NCBI GenBank assembly: GCA_903837285.1
Contig: CAILUD010000120.1
Coordinates: 1 to 49,540 of the forward strand
Direction of reading: 5' to 3'
Source: an uncultured Bacteroidota bacterium
GTDB lineage: Bacteria; Bacteroidota; Bacteroidia; Bacteroidales; GWA2-32-17
DNA length: 49,540 nucleotides
Position numbers and translations under genes: made by a program. Shown one piece after another: positions 32,516-42,400 of this stretch; positions within the stretch are counted from its first letter, which is position 1; every line of letters starts with the position of its first letter. The notes under the pieces are model-generated. The model was not told where the DNA came from and searched no databases. It saw nothing but the letters and a program-made list of their open reading frames with translations.

Positions 32516-33006
32516 TAGAAACTACCAATATTCACAACCTTAGGAGTTTTAATGGTAGCATGTCCTTCTGGAATCATGATGGAAACAGGTGCGGGTAATC
32601 CTGCTCCACTTGCGCATTTGGCAATCCAAATTTTATAAACCTGTCCTTTAATTGTGCTTGCACCAAAACCTTGCCCGTTTGAAGCTGTCTTATTTACACG
32701 GGTAATTTCTACTGGTTGTTTATAAAATTTAATGTTATCATGATCTTTTTTCAACGAGTATGTTTTAATGTCATTTCGTAGTTTAGTTCCATCTTCATTT
32801 ACCAATCCACCACCTGCTATTGTAATAAATTTAGTTGCGCAGTCATCTATGCTTGATAAGTTCAACGTTTCAACATATTTGTCAAGAATTTTTTTAACGC
32901 TTGCAGGTAATTCTGTTATTGAAATATCGTTAGCTTTTGTTTGAGCCGATAAAAAATAAGAAGCTTGCATTAATGCAATAAGAATAATGAGCGCTGTCGT
33001 TTTCAT
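32515..33006 (-). CDS. Secreted hypothetical protein
   Basis: The 163-residue protein has a signal peptide (about 1-22, ending LSAQ). The mature part has two cysteines (C56 and C131) that could form a disulfide, a helical start (PASVKKILDKYVETLNL, 34-50) and then strands ending APVSIMIPEGHATIKTPKVVNIGSF. No family is recognised. It is convergent with the FGE-fold gene across the TIR-bearing element and divergent from the toxin-antitoxin locus. No exact -7 box is seen upstream, only TATCTTTA. Confidence 0.65.
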   Translation of the reverse strand: MKTTALIILIALMQASYFLSAQTKANDISITELPASVKKILDKYVETLNLSSIDDCATKFITIAGGGLVNEDGTKLRNDIKTYSLKKDHDNIKFYKQPVEITRVNKTASNGQGFGASTIKGQVYKIWIAKCASGAGLPAPVSIMIPEGHATIKTPKVVNIGSF

Positions 33007-33122
33007 ATCTATATATTTGTTTAAATTAATATGTAAAGATATTAATATCTAAAAAGTCTTCATATTTATTTTACAAATTTTTAAAAAGGTTGAAAGATAT
33101 TTTTTGTAAAATAGAACAATAA

Positions 33123-33154
33123 TTTGTTTTATTATGAAACAATATTTATCTTTG
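33123..33154 (+). promoter_or_regulatory. Promoter and candidate operator of the toxin-antitoxin operon
   Basis: TTTG (33123-33126) and TATCTTTG (33147-33154) are 20 bases apart, a textbook Bacteroidota promoter 31 bases before the antitoxin ATG. The inverted repeat TTGTTT-N7-AAACAA (33124-33129 and 33137-33142) covers the upstream box and half of the spacer. A DNA-binding antitoxin sitting there would block the promoter, as in other autoregulated toxin-antitoxin operons. Confidence 0.55.
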
Positions 33155-33184
33155 CCCTGTTAAATAGTAAAATAAAATACTGAA

Positions 33185-33985
33185 ATGAACATAAAGCTGT
33201 CGCAAAAGCAAATTGGTCAAAGGATAACAGAACTTCGTAAAATAAAGGGGTTGTCTCAGGACGACTTGGCTAAGAGTATTAAAATGTCCAGACCGTCTTT
33301 GGCTCAGATAGAGTTAGGAAACAGAAGTGTTGATATTTTTGAATTGCAAATGTTGTCGATAGTTTTAGGCTTTTCTTTAGATGATTTTATGTCTAAAGAT
33401 TTTTCAGTTAAACAAGATGTTGAAGGCAAGGTCGAAGAAAAAATAAAAAAATCAGATGAACGTATTTCTGTACCAACTTTAAATGTCAATAAGTTTAAAA
33501 ATGTATTGCTTTATATTTTAGAAAGATGTGCAGGTAAGCCAAATGTTGGTGAAACTGTGCTTTACAAACTTTTGTATTTTTCCGATTTTAATTACTACGA
33601 AATTTATGAAGAGCATTTAACTGGTGCCAAATATCGCAAGTTACCATACGGACCTGTTCCGCAAAAATTAGATACAATAATTGGTCAAATGATGGAAAGC
33701 GGGCAGATTCAAAGAATAAAGACAGAATATTTTGATAAAATGCAAACCCGTTACATTCCGCTTGCAAAAGCAGATTTAACGACATTGAAAGCAAGTGAAA
33801 AAGAAGTCATTGACAAAGTAATAGAACAAATGAGCGATTGGTCAGCAACTGCTATAAGTAATTATTCACATAAAGATTTACCATGGGAGGTAACAGATGA
33901 AGGAAATTATATTAGTTATAATTTAGCGTTTTACAGGGAACATCCTTATTCTGTAAGAGTTTACAATGAAGATGAAAACGAATAA
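33185..33985 (+). CDS. Xre-Panacea (SocA/DUF4065-type) antitoxin
   Basis: The 266-residue protein joins an N-terminal Xre-type helix-turn-helix (about 9-63; QRITELRKIKGLSQDDLAK, then SRPSLAQIELGNRSV) to a C-terminal Panacea/SocA domain (DUF4065; about 104-235). Markers of the latter are KLLYFSDFNYYEIYEEHLTG (128-147), YRKLPYGPVP (150-159) and the tail SATAISNYSHKDLPW (220-234). Panacea-domain proteins are antitoxins that neutralise many unrelated toxins; Caulobacter SocA with this domain acts as a protease adaptor. The next gene starts two bases after the stop and encodes a RelE-like toxin, so this is the first gene of a two-gene operon. The helix-turn-helix should repress the promoter at 33123-33154. 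Confidence 0.85.
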   Translation: MNIKLSQKQIGQRITELRKIKGLSQDDLAKSIKMSRPSLAQIELGNRSVDIFELQMLSIVLGFSLDDFMSKDFSVKQDVEGKVEEKIKKSDERISVPTLNVNKFKNVLLYILERCAGKPNVGETVLYKLLYFSDFNYYEIYEEHLTGAKYRKLPYGPVPQKLDTIIGQMMESGQIQRIKTEYFDKMQTRYIPLAKADLTTLKASEKEVIDKVIEQMSDWSATAISNYSHKDLPWEVTDEGNYISYNLAFYREHPYSVRVYNEDENE

Positions 33986-33987
33986 CT

Positions 33988-34332
33988 ATGAAGTTTGAAA
34001 CATTAAAAGAATTTGATAAAGATTTAAAATATCTTTTAAAAAAATATCGCTCTTTAAATTCTGATTTAGAAGATGTAAAAATAATTTTAAAGGCGAGACC
34101 AAATGAACACGCACCTTTCAGTTTCAGAATTGATAATTTGGGAATTACCAGTTGTGTAATTAAAATAAATAAAATTGCTTGCAACAGTTTAAAAGGTTTT
34201 GGTGTCAATTCAGGTTTGCGATTAATTTATGCTCACTTTCAAGAAGAAGAAATAATAATTTTTGTGGAATTATATCATAAGAACGATAAAGAGAATGAGG
34301 ATAAACAAAGAATTTTAAACAACTTTAAATAA
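33988..34332 (+). CDS. RelE/ParE-superfamily-like toxin
   Basis: The 114-residue basic protein is the second gene of the antitoxin operon, two bases after the antitoxin stop. It fits the RelE fold: two N-terminal helices with FDKDLKYLLKKYRSLNSDLE (9-28), then strands, GFGVNSGLRLIYAHF (70-84) with R78 at the place of the family's catalytic or substrate-binding Arg, and the end FVELYHKNDKENED (92-105), the K/R-x-x-K-x-E-x-x pattern seen in related toxins. Such toxins usually cut mRNA on the ribosome or, in ParE, poison gyrase; which applies cannot be told. The length is at the upper range for RelE. A toxin role rests on fold-like motifs plus the coupling with the Panacea antitoxin. Confidence 0.72.
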   Translation: MKFETLKEFDKDLKYLLKKYRSLNSDLEDVKIILKARPNEHAPFSFRIDNLGITSCVIKINKIACNSLKGFGVNSGLRLIYAHFQEEEIIIFVELYHKNDKENEDKQRILNNFK

Positions 34333-34467
34333 ATGCAATTTATTAAAATGCACATGATAATTATTTGTATTAGTTATACTAAAACCTTTTTCAACCTAAG
34401 GTTCTAAATTTTTGCTAAAAGTTGAAAAAAATCCTTTAAAAAATGGTAATAAATATTTTTAATTAGG

Positions 34468-34475
34468 TAGGTTTG
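34468..34475 (+). promoter_or_regulatory. Promoter -7 box of bcp
   Basis: TAGGTTTG matches TAnnTTTG and lies 17 bases before the ATG at 34493. Confidence 0.45.
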
Positions 34476-34492
34476 TTGAAATCATAAATTAT

Positions 34493-34960
34493 ATGCCAGA
34501 AATTATAGAAGGTGCTATAGCTCCCCAATTCAGCGGGGTTGATCAAAATGGAAAAACTATTTCTTTAGCAAATTATAAAGGTAAAAAAGTAGTTTTATAT
34601 TTTTACCCAAAAGATAATACTCCAGGTTGCACTGTAGAGGCATGTAATCTTCGCGATCACGATAAGTTATTTCAAAAATCAGGCTATCAGATTATAGGTG
34701 TAAGTGCCGATAGTGTTGCATCGCATATTAAATTTGCAACAAGATTTGGTTTGCCTTTTCCTTTAATTGCCGATACCGAAAAAGAAATTTGTAATTTATA
34801 TGGTGTTTGGGGCGAAAAAAAGTTTTTAGGTAAAACTTTCAACGGAATAAAAAGAACTACTTTTGTTATTGACGAAAATGGAATTATTGAAAAGATTATA
34901 GATAAAGTGAATACCAGTGCTCATACTTCACAAATTTTAACTGATAAAATAATAAAATAA
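34493..34960 (+). CDS. bcp: Thioredoxin-dependent peroxiredoxin (Bcp/PrxQ type)
   Basis: The 155-residue cytosolic protein reduces hydrogen peroxide and organic peroxides with electrons from thioredoxin. It has the family segment YFYPKDNTPGCTVEACNLRD (36-55) with the peroxidatic C46 and the resolving C51 five residues later, as in Bcp/PrxQ. The length is typical. It lies 94 bases before recA on the same strand, with a tandem repeat in between. Confidence 0.95.
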   Translation: MPEIIEGAIAPQFSGVDQNGKTISLANYKGKKVVLYFYPKDNTPGCTVEACNLRDHDKLFQKSGYQIIGVSADSVASHIKFATRFGLPFPLIADTEKEICNLYGVWGEKKFLGKTFNGIKRTTFVIDENGIIEKIIDKVNTSAHTSQILTDKIIK

Positions 34961-35012
34961 CTTAATAACTCATTAACCTAATAACTTATTAACCCAATAA
35001 CCAATTAACTCT
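34957..35012. repeat. Seven tandem 8-bp units between bcp and recA
   Basis: Adjacent units read ATAACTTA, ATAACTCA, TTAACCTA, ATAACTTA, TTAACCCA, ATAACCAA and TTAACTCT, an exact 8-base period over 56 bases that begins at the bcp stop codon. The consensus is WTAACYYA. It lies in the recA upstream region, where no TAnnTTTG box is seen. Confidence 0.75.
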
Positions 35013-35054
35013 TCAAAGTCCTCAAAAAGAATATTAACAAATAACTAAATATAA

Positions 35055-36083
35055 ATGGAAAATAAGAAAGAACAAAAGGATCAATCGTTATTGAAAGAGA
35101 AAATGAAAGCTCTTCAGTCAACTCTTGAAAAAATTGAAAAAGATTATGGTAAAGGCACTATAATGAAGATGGGCGACCAAACTGTTAGCGATATAGCAGT
35201 TATTCCTTCAGGTTCAATTGCACTTGATATAGCCCTTGGAATTGGTGGGTATCCACGCGGAAGAGTTGTTGAAATTTACGGACCAGAATCATCAGGAAAA
35301 ACAACACTAGCAATTCATGCTATTGCCGAAGCACAAAAAGCTGGTGGTATTGCAGCTTATATTGATGCAGAACATGCTTTTGACAGAACTTATGCAGAGA
35401 AACTAGGTGTTGATATTGAAAATCTTTATATCTCTCAACCAGATAATGGTGAACAAGCATTAGAAATCACAGATAATTTAATCAGATCGGGAGCTATTGA
35501 TATTATTGTTATTGATTCTGTTGCTGCACTTACTCCAAAAGCTGAAATTGAAGGCGAAATGGGCGATTCAAAAATGGGATTACAAGCTCGTTTAATGTCA
35601 CAGGCATTAAGAAAATTAACTGGAAATATTAGTCGTACAAATACCTGTTGTGTTTTTATTAATCAGCTTCGCGATAAAATAGGTGTAATGTTTGGAAGTC
35701 CAGAAACTACAACCGGAGGTAATGCTCTTAAGTTTTATTCTTCAGTTCGTATTGATATTCGTAGAATTTCTCAACTTAAAGAAGGCGAAGAAGCGTATGG
35801 CAATCGCGTAAGAGTGAAGGTTGTTAAGAATAAAATGGCACCACCTTTCCGTAAAGCTGAATTCGATCTTCTTTTTGGTGAAGGTATTTCAAGAATTGGT
35901 GAAGTTATTGATTTAAGTGTTGAACATAACATTATAAAGAAGAGTGGTTCTTGGTTCTCTTATGGTGAAACTAAACTTGGTCAGGGAAGAGATGCTGTAA
36001 AGCAAATTTTAACCGATAACCATGAATTAATGGAAGAACTTACATCTAAAATTAGAGAAAAACTGGCAGTTCCTCAAAAATAA
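35055..36083 (+). CDS. recA: Recombinase RecA
   Basis: RecA forms filaments on single-stranded DNA for homologous recombination, and triggers LexA cleavage where an SOS system exists. The 342-residue protein has the full core: an N-terminal helix, the Walker A loop GPESSGKT (76-83), [19 protein letters not shown] Walker B ([20 protein letters not shown]), the DNA-binding [18 protein letters not shown] and [14 protein letters not shown]. The C-terminal acidic tail is short. No LexA-box-like operator is recognised upstream. A strong terminator follows (36097-36132). Confidence 0.99.
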   Translation: MENKKEQKDQSLLKEKMKALQSTLEKIEKDYGKGTIMKMGDQTVSDIAVIPSGSIALDIALGIGGYPRGRVVEIYGPESSGKTTLAIHAIAEAQKAGGIAAYIDAEHAFDRTYAEKLGVDIENLYISQPDNGEQALEITDNLIRSGAIDIIVIDSVAALTPKAEIEGEMGDSKMGLQARLMSQALRKLTGNISRTNTCCVFINQLRDKIGVMFGSPETTTGGNALKFYSSVRIDIRRISQLKEGEEAYGNRVRVKVVKNKMAPPFRKAEFDLLFGEGISRIGEVIDLSVEHNIIKKSGSWFSYGETKLGQGRDAVKQILTDNHELMEELTSKIREKLAVPQK

Positions 36084-36096
36084 ATTTATTAACATT

Positions 36097-36132
36097 ATGC
36101 CTGAAAGTAATTTCAGGCATTTATTTTTTTTA
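36097..36132 (+). terminator. recA terminator
   Basis: A perfect 10-bp stem ATGCCTGAAA (36097-36106) / TTTCAGGCAT (36111-36120) with a GTAA loop is followed by TTATTTTTTTTT. It lies 14 bases past the recA stop and only about 15 bases before the next ATG. Confidence 0.9.
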
Positions 36133-36134
36133 TA

Positions 36135-37151
36135 ATGAGAAATATTTTAATCATTGTTACAGCATTAGTAGGATTTTTGTTTTCCTGTGATTCAAATTCT
36201 GAAAGTACAAAAGCTATTTTAAATAAGTCACTTGATTCACTTTCTATTCCTGAAATTTCAGCAGAAATAAGAAAGACTCCAAAGAATGCTGAGCTTTTTA
36301 TTCGTCGTGCCGAATTATATTTTTACAAAATGCTTTTAGATAGTGCTATTAACGATGCTGTAATATCTACAAGATTAGATTCTTTAAATCCAAAGTATTT
36401 TATAAGATTAAGCGAATTGTATTTAACAAATGGCAAATCAGAGGATTCTAAGCTGACATTAGAGAAGTGTAACCGCATAAATCCAAATAACGAAGATGTT
36501 TTGGTTAAATTGGGCACATTATATTTTTATGTAAAAGATTATAAAAAGGCAACTGAATATCTAGATATGGCTGCAATGGTAAACCCAAATTGTGCTACAA
36601 TGTTTTTTGTTAGAGGAATGATTCATCGCGATAAAAAAGATAATAAAGCTGCAATATTAAACTTTCAAAAAGCTACCGAAAATAATTCTGATTATTACGA
36701 AGCGTATATGATGTTAGGAATGTTGTTTTCTGAAATGAAAGACTCAATTGCAATTCAATATTATAAAACAGCAAGTAACTTAAATCCTACTGATGTGCAA
36801 CCTCATTATAATTTGGGAATGTATTATCAGGACAACGGAAAATATGATCAGGCATTATTTGAGTATCAATATATTCTTAAAAATTTAGATAAATCGAATA
36901 GTTATGCATATTTTAATCAGGGTTATATTCACATGATTTACGGAACCGACTATGCAACATCTATTCAGTATTTTGATTCAGCAATTGCCGCAAAACCTGA
37001 TTATGTTGAAGCAATTTACAATAAAGGATATTGTTACGAAAAGTTGAAAAACTTCGAAAAGGCAAGAAATTTTTATAATCAGGCTAAAGATTTGGTAACA
37101 AATTACCAGTTAGCTGTAGATGGTTTAAATAGAATTGACAAGAAAAAATAA
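36135..37151 (+). CDS. TPR-repeat lipoprotein
   Basis: The 338-residue protein has a signal peptide with lipobox LFSC (C18) and about seven to eight tetratricopeptide repeats (about 40-335), with the usual pattern as in ELFIRRAELYFYKMLLDSAINDA and YYEAYMMLGMLFSEMKDSIAI. It should be a protein-binding lipoprotein of the inner or outer membrane. It lies right after the recA terminator and 14 bases before the S9 peptidase gene, so these two probably form an operon. Its partner is unknown. Confidence 0.85.
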   Translation: MRNILIIVTALVGFLFSCDSNSESTKAILNKSLDSLSIPEISAEIRKTPKNAELFIRRAELYFYKMLLDSAINDAVISTRLDSLNPKYFIRLSELYLTNGKSEDSKLTLEKCNRINPNNEDVLVKLGTLYFYVKDYKKATEYLDMAAMVNPNCATMFFVRGMIHRDKKDNKAAILNFQKATENNSDYYEAYMMLGMLFSEMKDSIAIQYYKTASNLNPTDVQPHYNLGMYYQDNGKYDQALFEYQYILKNLDKSNSYAYFNQGYIHMIYGTDYATSIQYFDSAIAAKPDYVEAIYNKGYCYEKLKNFEKARNFYNQAKDLVTNYQLAVDGLNRIDKKK

Positions 37152-37165
37152 TATAAAATAAGTTT

Positions 37166-39361
37166 ATGAAAAAATCAGTAATTGTAATTGTTATTGTTGT
37201 AATATTTATTGCAGGAATATTTATTGGAAAATATAGTTTTAAAAATGCTGGTGGTGAAGGAAATGAATTATCACAAACAACATCTTCCAATGTGTTTGAT
37301 TCATTGGCTAGTCAGCCAATTAATGAAACAAAAGTTACACCAGAGCTTTTATGGAAATTCGGTAGAATAGGTGAGATGAAACTTTCTCCTGATGGAAAAA
37401 CTGTTGTGTATTCTGTTACACGCCATTCTATTTCTGCAAATCGTGGCTATACCGATTTGTTTTCTGTTCCTGCTTCAGGTGGTGATGCAAAACATTTAAC
37501 AACGTTTGCGGGATCTGAATTCAATCCTCGCTGGAAACCAGATGGAACAAAAATAGGCTTTATTGCTGATGAAGATGGTACTACTCAAATATGGGAAATG
37601 AATGCAGATGGAACAGAGCAAGTAATGGTATCTGATATTCCAGATGGAATAAATAGTTTTGAATATTCTCCTGACGGAACGAAAGTTCTTTATTGTAAAG
37701 ATGTAAAAGTTAGAAAAACACCCCAGGATATTCATAATGATTTGCCAAAAACTGATGTTTATATGGCTACAGAGCTTATGTATCGCCATTGGAATCATTG
37801 GGAAGATGCAAGTGTAAGTCATGTTTTTTATAGCGAAATAAAAGACGGAAGAATTTCTGCTGGAAAAGATATTTTAGAAGGTGAACCTTATGATTCTCCT
37901 CTATCGCCATATTTTGAGGGCGAAGAAATAAGTTGGAGTGCTGATGGGAAAGGTATTGCATATACATGCAAAAAAATGACACCTAATGAATATTCCATTA
38001 GTACAAATTCTGATGTTTATTTGTATAACATTGAGTCAGCGAAAACCGAAAATCTTTCAGAAGGAATGCCTGGTTATGATAAATATCCTTCGTTCTCACC
38101 AGATGGAAAATATATGGCATGGCAGAGTATGCCTACTGCAGGTTACGAATCTGATAAACAAAGGCTATTTGTTATTAATTTAGTAACAAAGGAGAAAAAA
38201 GATTTAACCGAAAACTTTGATCAGAATGCTACCGGATTTCAATGGACTGCTGATAGTAAAAAAATGTTTTTTATAAGTGGAATCAGAGCTACTGAACAAA
38301 TTTATTCTATAGATGTAGATGCAATTTTTAATGCTCAGCTAATTGACGGTAAAAATGATTTTGCTGCATCTTCACTTGTTGTTAAGCAAATTACTTTTGG
38401 TAAGCATGATTATACTATGATTGGTTTAGTCGGTAATGTTATGGTTGGAGCTAAAATGTCAATTTCAATGGCATCAGAAATTTTTAATGTTAATATTAAC
38501 GATGGAAAAGAAACTCAGATAACTTTTACAAATAAAAATATTTATGATAAAGTTAAAATGGGTGAGTCAAAAGAGCGTTGGATTACAACAACCGACAATA
38601 AAAAAATGTTAGTATGGTTTATTTATCCGCCTGACTTTGATTCAACAAAAACATATCCTGCACTTTTATATTGCCAGGGCGGACCACAAAGTACAGTAAG
38701 CCAGTTTTTCAGTTATCGCTGGAATTTTCAGATTATGGCTGCAAATGAATATATTATTGTTGCTCCAAATCGTCGTGGTGTCCCTTCATTCGGTCAGGCC
38801 TGGAATGCGCAGATTTCTGGTGATTACGGCGGACAGAATATGAAAGATTATTTATCTGCAATTGATGAAGCTAAAAAAGAAAGGTATATTGATGCTAATC
38901 GCTTAGGTTGCATTGGTGCAAGTTATGGCGGATTCTCTGTGTATTGGTTAGCCGGTCATCACGAAAAACGTTTTAAAGCTTTTATTGCACATTGTGGTAT
39001 GTTTAATTTAGAAAGTCAGTATGCAGAAACTGAAGAAGAATTTTTCACAAATCATGATTTAGGCGGACCATTCTGGGATAAAAATAACAAAATAGCACAA
39101 AATACTTATGCAAACAGTCCACATAAATTTGTGCAGAACTGGGATACTCCTATAATGATGATTTCTGGTGGAAATGATTTTAGAATTCCTTATACTGAAA
39201 GTATGCAGGCGTTTAATTGCGCTCAGCTAAGAGGTATTCCAAGCAAGCTTTTAATTTTCCCTAACGAATCGCATTTTGTATTAAAACCACAGAATAGCAT
39301 TTTATGGCAACGCGAATTTTTTGGCTGGTTAGATAAATGGTTAAAGCCAGAAAGTAAATAA
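37166..39361 (+). CDS. S9-family serine peptidase (prolyl-oligopeptidase type)
   Basis: The 731-residue protein has an N-terminal hydrophobic anchor or signal (4-22), a seven-bladed WD/PD40-like propeller (about 60-470; MKLSPDGKTVVYSV, FNPRWKPDGTKIGFIADEDG, FEYSPDGTKVLYCK and others), and an alpha/beta-hydrolase domain (about 480-731). The catalytic triad is S586 (GASYGG), D671 (GGNDFRIP) and H703 (NESHFV). The layout is that of dipeptidyl or acylaminoacyl peptidases of family S9. The cleavage preference cannot be read, though acidic residues that bind the N-terminus in DPP4 are not obvious to me. It likely acts in the periplasm on peptides. It is second in the TPR-lipoprotein operon and ends in a bidirectional terminator. 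Confidence 0.9.
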   Translation: MKKSVIVIVIVVIFIAGIFIGKYSFKNAGGEGNELSQTTSSNVFDSLASQPINETKVTPELLWKFGRIGEMKLSPDGKTVVYSVTRHSISANRGYTDLFSVPASGGDAKHLTTFAGSEFNPRWKPDGTKIGFIADEDGTTQIWEMNADGTEQVMVSDIPDGINSFEYSPDGTKVLYCKDVKVRKTPQDIHNDLPKTDVYMATELMYRHWNHWEDASVSHVFYSEIKDGRISAGKDILEGEPYDSPLSPYFEGEEISWSADGKGIAYTCKKMTPNEYSISTNSDVYLYNIESAKTENLSEGMPGYDKYPSFSPDGKYMAWQSMPTAGYESDKQRLFVINLVTKEKKDLTENFDQNATGFQWTADSKKMFFISGIRATEQIYSIDVDAIFNAQLIDGKNDFAASSLVVKQITFGKHDYTMIGLVGNVMVGAKMSISMASEIFNVNINDGKETQITFTNKNIYDKVKMGESKERWITTTDNKKMLVWFIYPPDFDSTKTYPALLYCQGGPQSTVSQFFSYRWNFQIMAANEYIIVAPNRRGVPSFGQAWNAQISGDYGGQNMKDYLSAIDEAKKERYIDANRLGCIGASYGGFSVYWLAGHHEKRFKAFIAHCGMFNLESQYAETEEEFFTNHDLGGPFWDKNNKIAQNTYANSPHKFVQNWDTPIMMISGGNDFRIPYTESMQAFNCAQLRGIPSKLLIFPNESHFVLKPQNSILWQREFFGWLDKWLKPESK

Positions 39362-39385
39362 ATATTCAAAATTTTACCTTAATTA

Positions 39386-39416
39386 AAAACCTTGGTTATT
39401 TAATAACCAAGGTTTT
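39386..39416. terminator. Bidirectional terminator between convergent S9 peptidase and giant surface-protein genes
   Basis: AAAACCTTGGTTATT (39386-39400) and AATAACCAAGGTTTT (39402-39416) form a perfect 15-bp palindrome with A and T runs at the ends, usable on both strands. Confidence 0.85.
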
Positions 39417-39432
39417 AATTATTCCCTTCCCA

Positions 39433-39453
39433 TGGTCTGTGGCTCACAGACCA
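39433..39453. repeat. Compact hairpin next to the giant gene's stop
   Basis: TGGTCTGTG (39433-39441), a GCT loop, and CACAGACCA (39445-39453) form a perfect 9-bp stem five bases from the stop at 39458. No T run follows on the minus strand. It may be an extra 3'-end hairpin or a dispersed repeat. Confidence 0.6.
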
Positions 39454-39457
39454 ATAT

Positions 39458-42400
39458 TTATTTTATAATTAAATACTTATTATAAGTCTGGTTTAATGAA
39501 GTTCCCTTTATTAAATAAGTACCAGCTGAAAGTCTGTTCCCCAAATCTATTGCAGAAATTGAGTTTCCTGAATAGTCTGTAATAGTAATTTTAGAATACA
39601 TTTCTTCGCCTAAAATATTATAAACAACAACGAGCACTTCTTTTTCTGCTTCGAAGTTTGAAATTTTAATAGTAAGGTTTTCTGAAGCGAGTATTGGGTT
39701 TGGATAAACCTCAAAACTTAAACTTTTATTCGAGCTGCTTGAAATGTCAACTGAAATAACTTTACTTGTTGTGTTTTTTCCATCAAAATCGGTTTGACGA
39801 AGACGATAATAGTTTATGCCTTTGTATGGATTATTATCTGTATATAAATAATTATTTTTTACAGTGCTGTTTCCAACGCCTTCAATTTTTGCAATATCAT
39901 AAAATTCAATTGCATCAGGCGATTTTTCTAATGTGAAATATGCATTGTTTGTTTCAGAAATCGTTGTCCATACTAAATCAACATTGCTGTTGTTATAGTT
40001 GCCTGTAAAAGATAGTAATTCAATGGGTAGTGGGTTGATTGAAATAGATTTTGATCCAAATGTAAAAGGACTAAATGATGTAACCTCTGTATTTGTTGTT
40101 ATAGAACCTGACGAAGCCCCGGAGCAAGAACCAGAAGTTGTAACTGATTCATTATTGTTTTCCCATTCAGATGAAGAATTTAAATGTGCAATTCTTAAAT
40201 AGTTATTTGAGCAGTCGCTAATACCGCTCCATGCAGCATCTTCCCAGTATAATGTTACAGTTGCATTTCCAGAACCAGATGTTTTATCCAATTGCCAGTA
40301 TTCTTTTGAGCTAACGCTCTCTAATACTGGAGTAGGAGAGGTGGCTAATGTTGTTGTGGAATTTGCTGATGCAAAATATTGTGCGGTAAAAGTTGTTGCA
40401 GAAGTTGGTGCGCCAATAGCTACCCTTGCCCAGCGAGTTCCATTTCCGGTCGGAAAAATAAAAGCAGTTGTGCCAGCTTTACTTATAGGCCCATCAACAA
40501 AACTTGATAAAGAGCCGCCACTAACTGTTGATCCAGCTAGCATGTTTATTTTATTTGTAGAAGATGAATAAATGTTTTTATTTGTTAAAGTAAGTGCATT
40601 TGTAATACTAACTGGAATGTTTAAAGTTAAGCTTCCTGATGAAAAAGTATTGTTAACAGTTAGGTTATATAAATTTAATGAAGAAGTAGAGCCTGAAATT
40701 ATTTGCGCTACTGTGCTACTGTTAAATGTTAAAGTGCTGCCGGTAGTTGCTGTAAATGTTCCGTTATTTATTAAATTTCCTTTAACATTATGATTAAAAA
40801 CTCCTGTTTCAAATGTTGCACCAGATTCGATAGTAAAATTTCCATCGGTTGTAATTTCTGCTGTTGCAACACAATTTGCTGTTCCTGAAATTGTAAAATC
40901 ATTAAATATTTCTAGGTTAGTTGCAGGCATTGTTTTAGTTCCGGTACCGCTTAAAATAAGATTCATATATCTGTTTGTTGATGGATTTGGAATAACGATT
41001 GTTTGGTTGCCTCCATTGTATTCAACTGTTGTTGGTTGACCAACTATTACAGCATGAAATATTCCGTTATTTGTTATTTCCCCTGCAATTTTTATTGTGC
41101 TATTACTTTGCATTCTTAAAGATGCATTGTTGTCAATTGTTATATTGTAAAATGATGTTGTTCCTGATATTGTAGCAGCGGCATTGGTGAAAGTAACATT
41201 TGAGGTGCTTGGATTAAAAGTGCCGCCGTTATTTGTCCAGCAACTACTGCTTCCGTTTAAAGTTAGTTGTGCGTTTGTAGAAGAGTTTAAGATACTTGCT
41301 GTTTCTAAGTTTAAAGTTTTAATTTCTGTAAAAGCAGGTAATGTAGGATCATTAGATGTTGATGATGCGTCAGGTATTATTATGTTTTTAGTTGGAGAAG
41401 GGCCTACATTTGGAGTCCAGTTTTCTACACTTGTCCACGAGTCTGATAAAGAGCCATTCCATGTAATTGTGTTTGTTGTTCCATATTCGTCGAGTGATAC
41501 ATTTCTACTGGCACTCCAAGTTGGTAAAAAGAAAGCAACATTAATATTTGATAGAGCAACCCAGTTTTCTGTAGAGTTAAAGTTTGATCTTCCATATTCA
41601 AAAATTGTAGGAGAAAGACCTACCCAAAGTACAAGATTTTGTTCTGTGTTACCATTTAATTCATTGTCTAAATAATGGCTATAGAAAGTAGCCTTTGTGC
41701 CTGACCCTCCAGTTTGAATAATTTCATATTCGCGATTTATTGCTCCAGTACTCCATGATGGAGCATTGCCTATTATTACTTTAACACTCATTTCTGAAGG
41801 TAATGTTCCATCAGTTGTAAAATATGCTGAAGTAAATTGGTTCCCAAACGTATATGTAACTCCCGAAGTTAATGTTGTTCTTTTAATTATTCCAGTAACA
41901 TCACCAGCGCCAATAGTAGTTGCATTAGCACCCATTGTTAATGTGTGAAATGATGCACCGTAATACATGTCAATACTTCCTTTAGTAAGAGATGGATTTT
42001 CGCTCTGTAGATTCAATGCTCCAATAACTGTAAAGTCACTACTTGCTGTTATTCCTCCAATACTGTTAATTGTTAAATTATTTACATCTCCTGCGAAAAT
42101 GTTTGCAGGAAGTATTATTGCATTTGGGTTAGTAAAAACTAGAGTAGCATTAGAATTACTTGCATCTAAATATCCGTTAGTTCTTGTTGGCGATAAACAT
42201 GAAATAGTTAATGTGTTTGCAGCAATAATTAAATTTCCGGAAACTAAATCTAATAATCCATTTACAGTCATATTCTGATTTCCTAATGTAACATTATTTC
42301 CTCTTTGTATAGTAAGGTTGTTAATTGTAGGTGTTGTGCTAAATAGGTTGTCTGGCAGTGTAATTGCATTTGTTCCTCCAAAATTTAATGATGAGGTTGA

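Noticed and set aside
34387..34429. TTTTTCAAC/GTTGAAAAA inverted repeat after the toxin gene as terminator
   Set aside because: The loop is 25 bases and no T run follows on the plus strand; too weak to list as a terminator.
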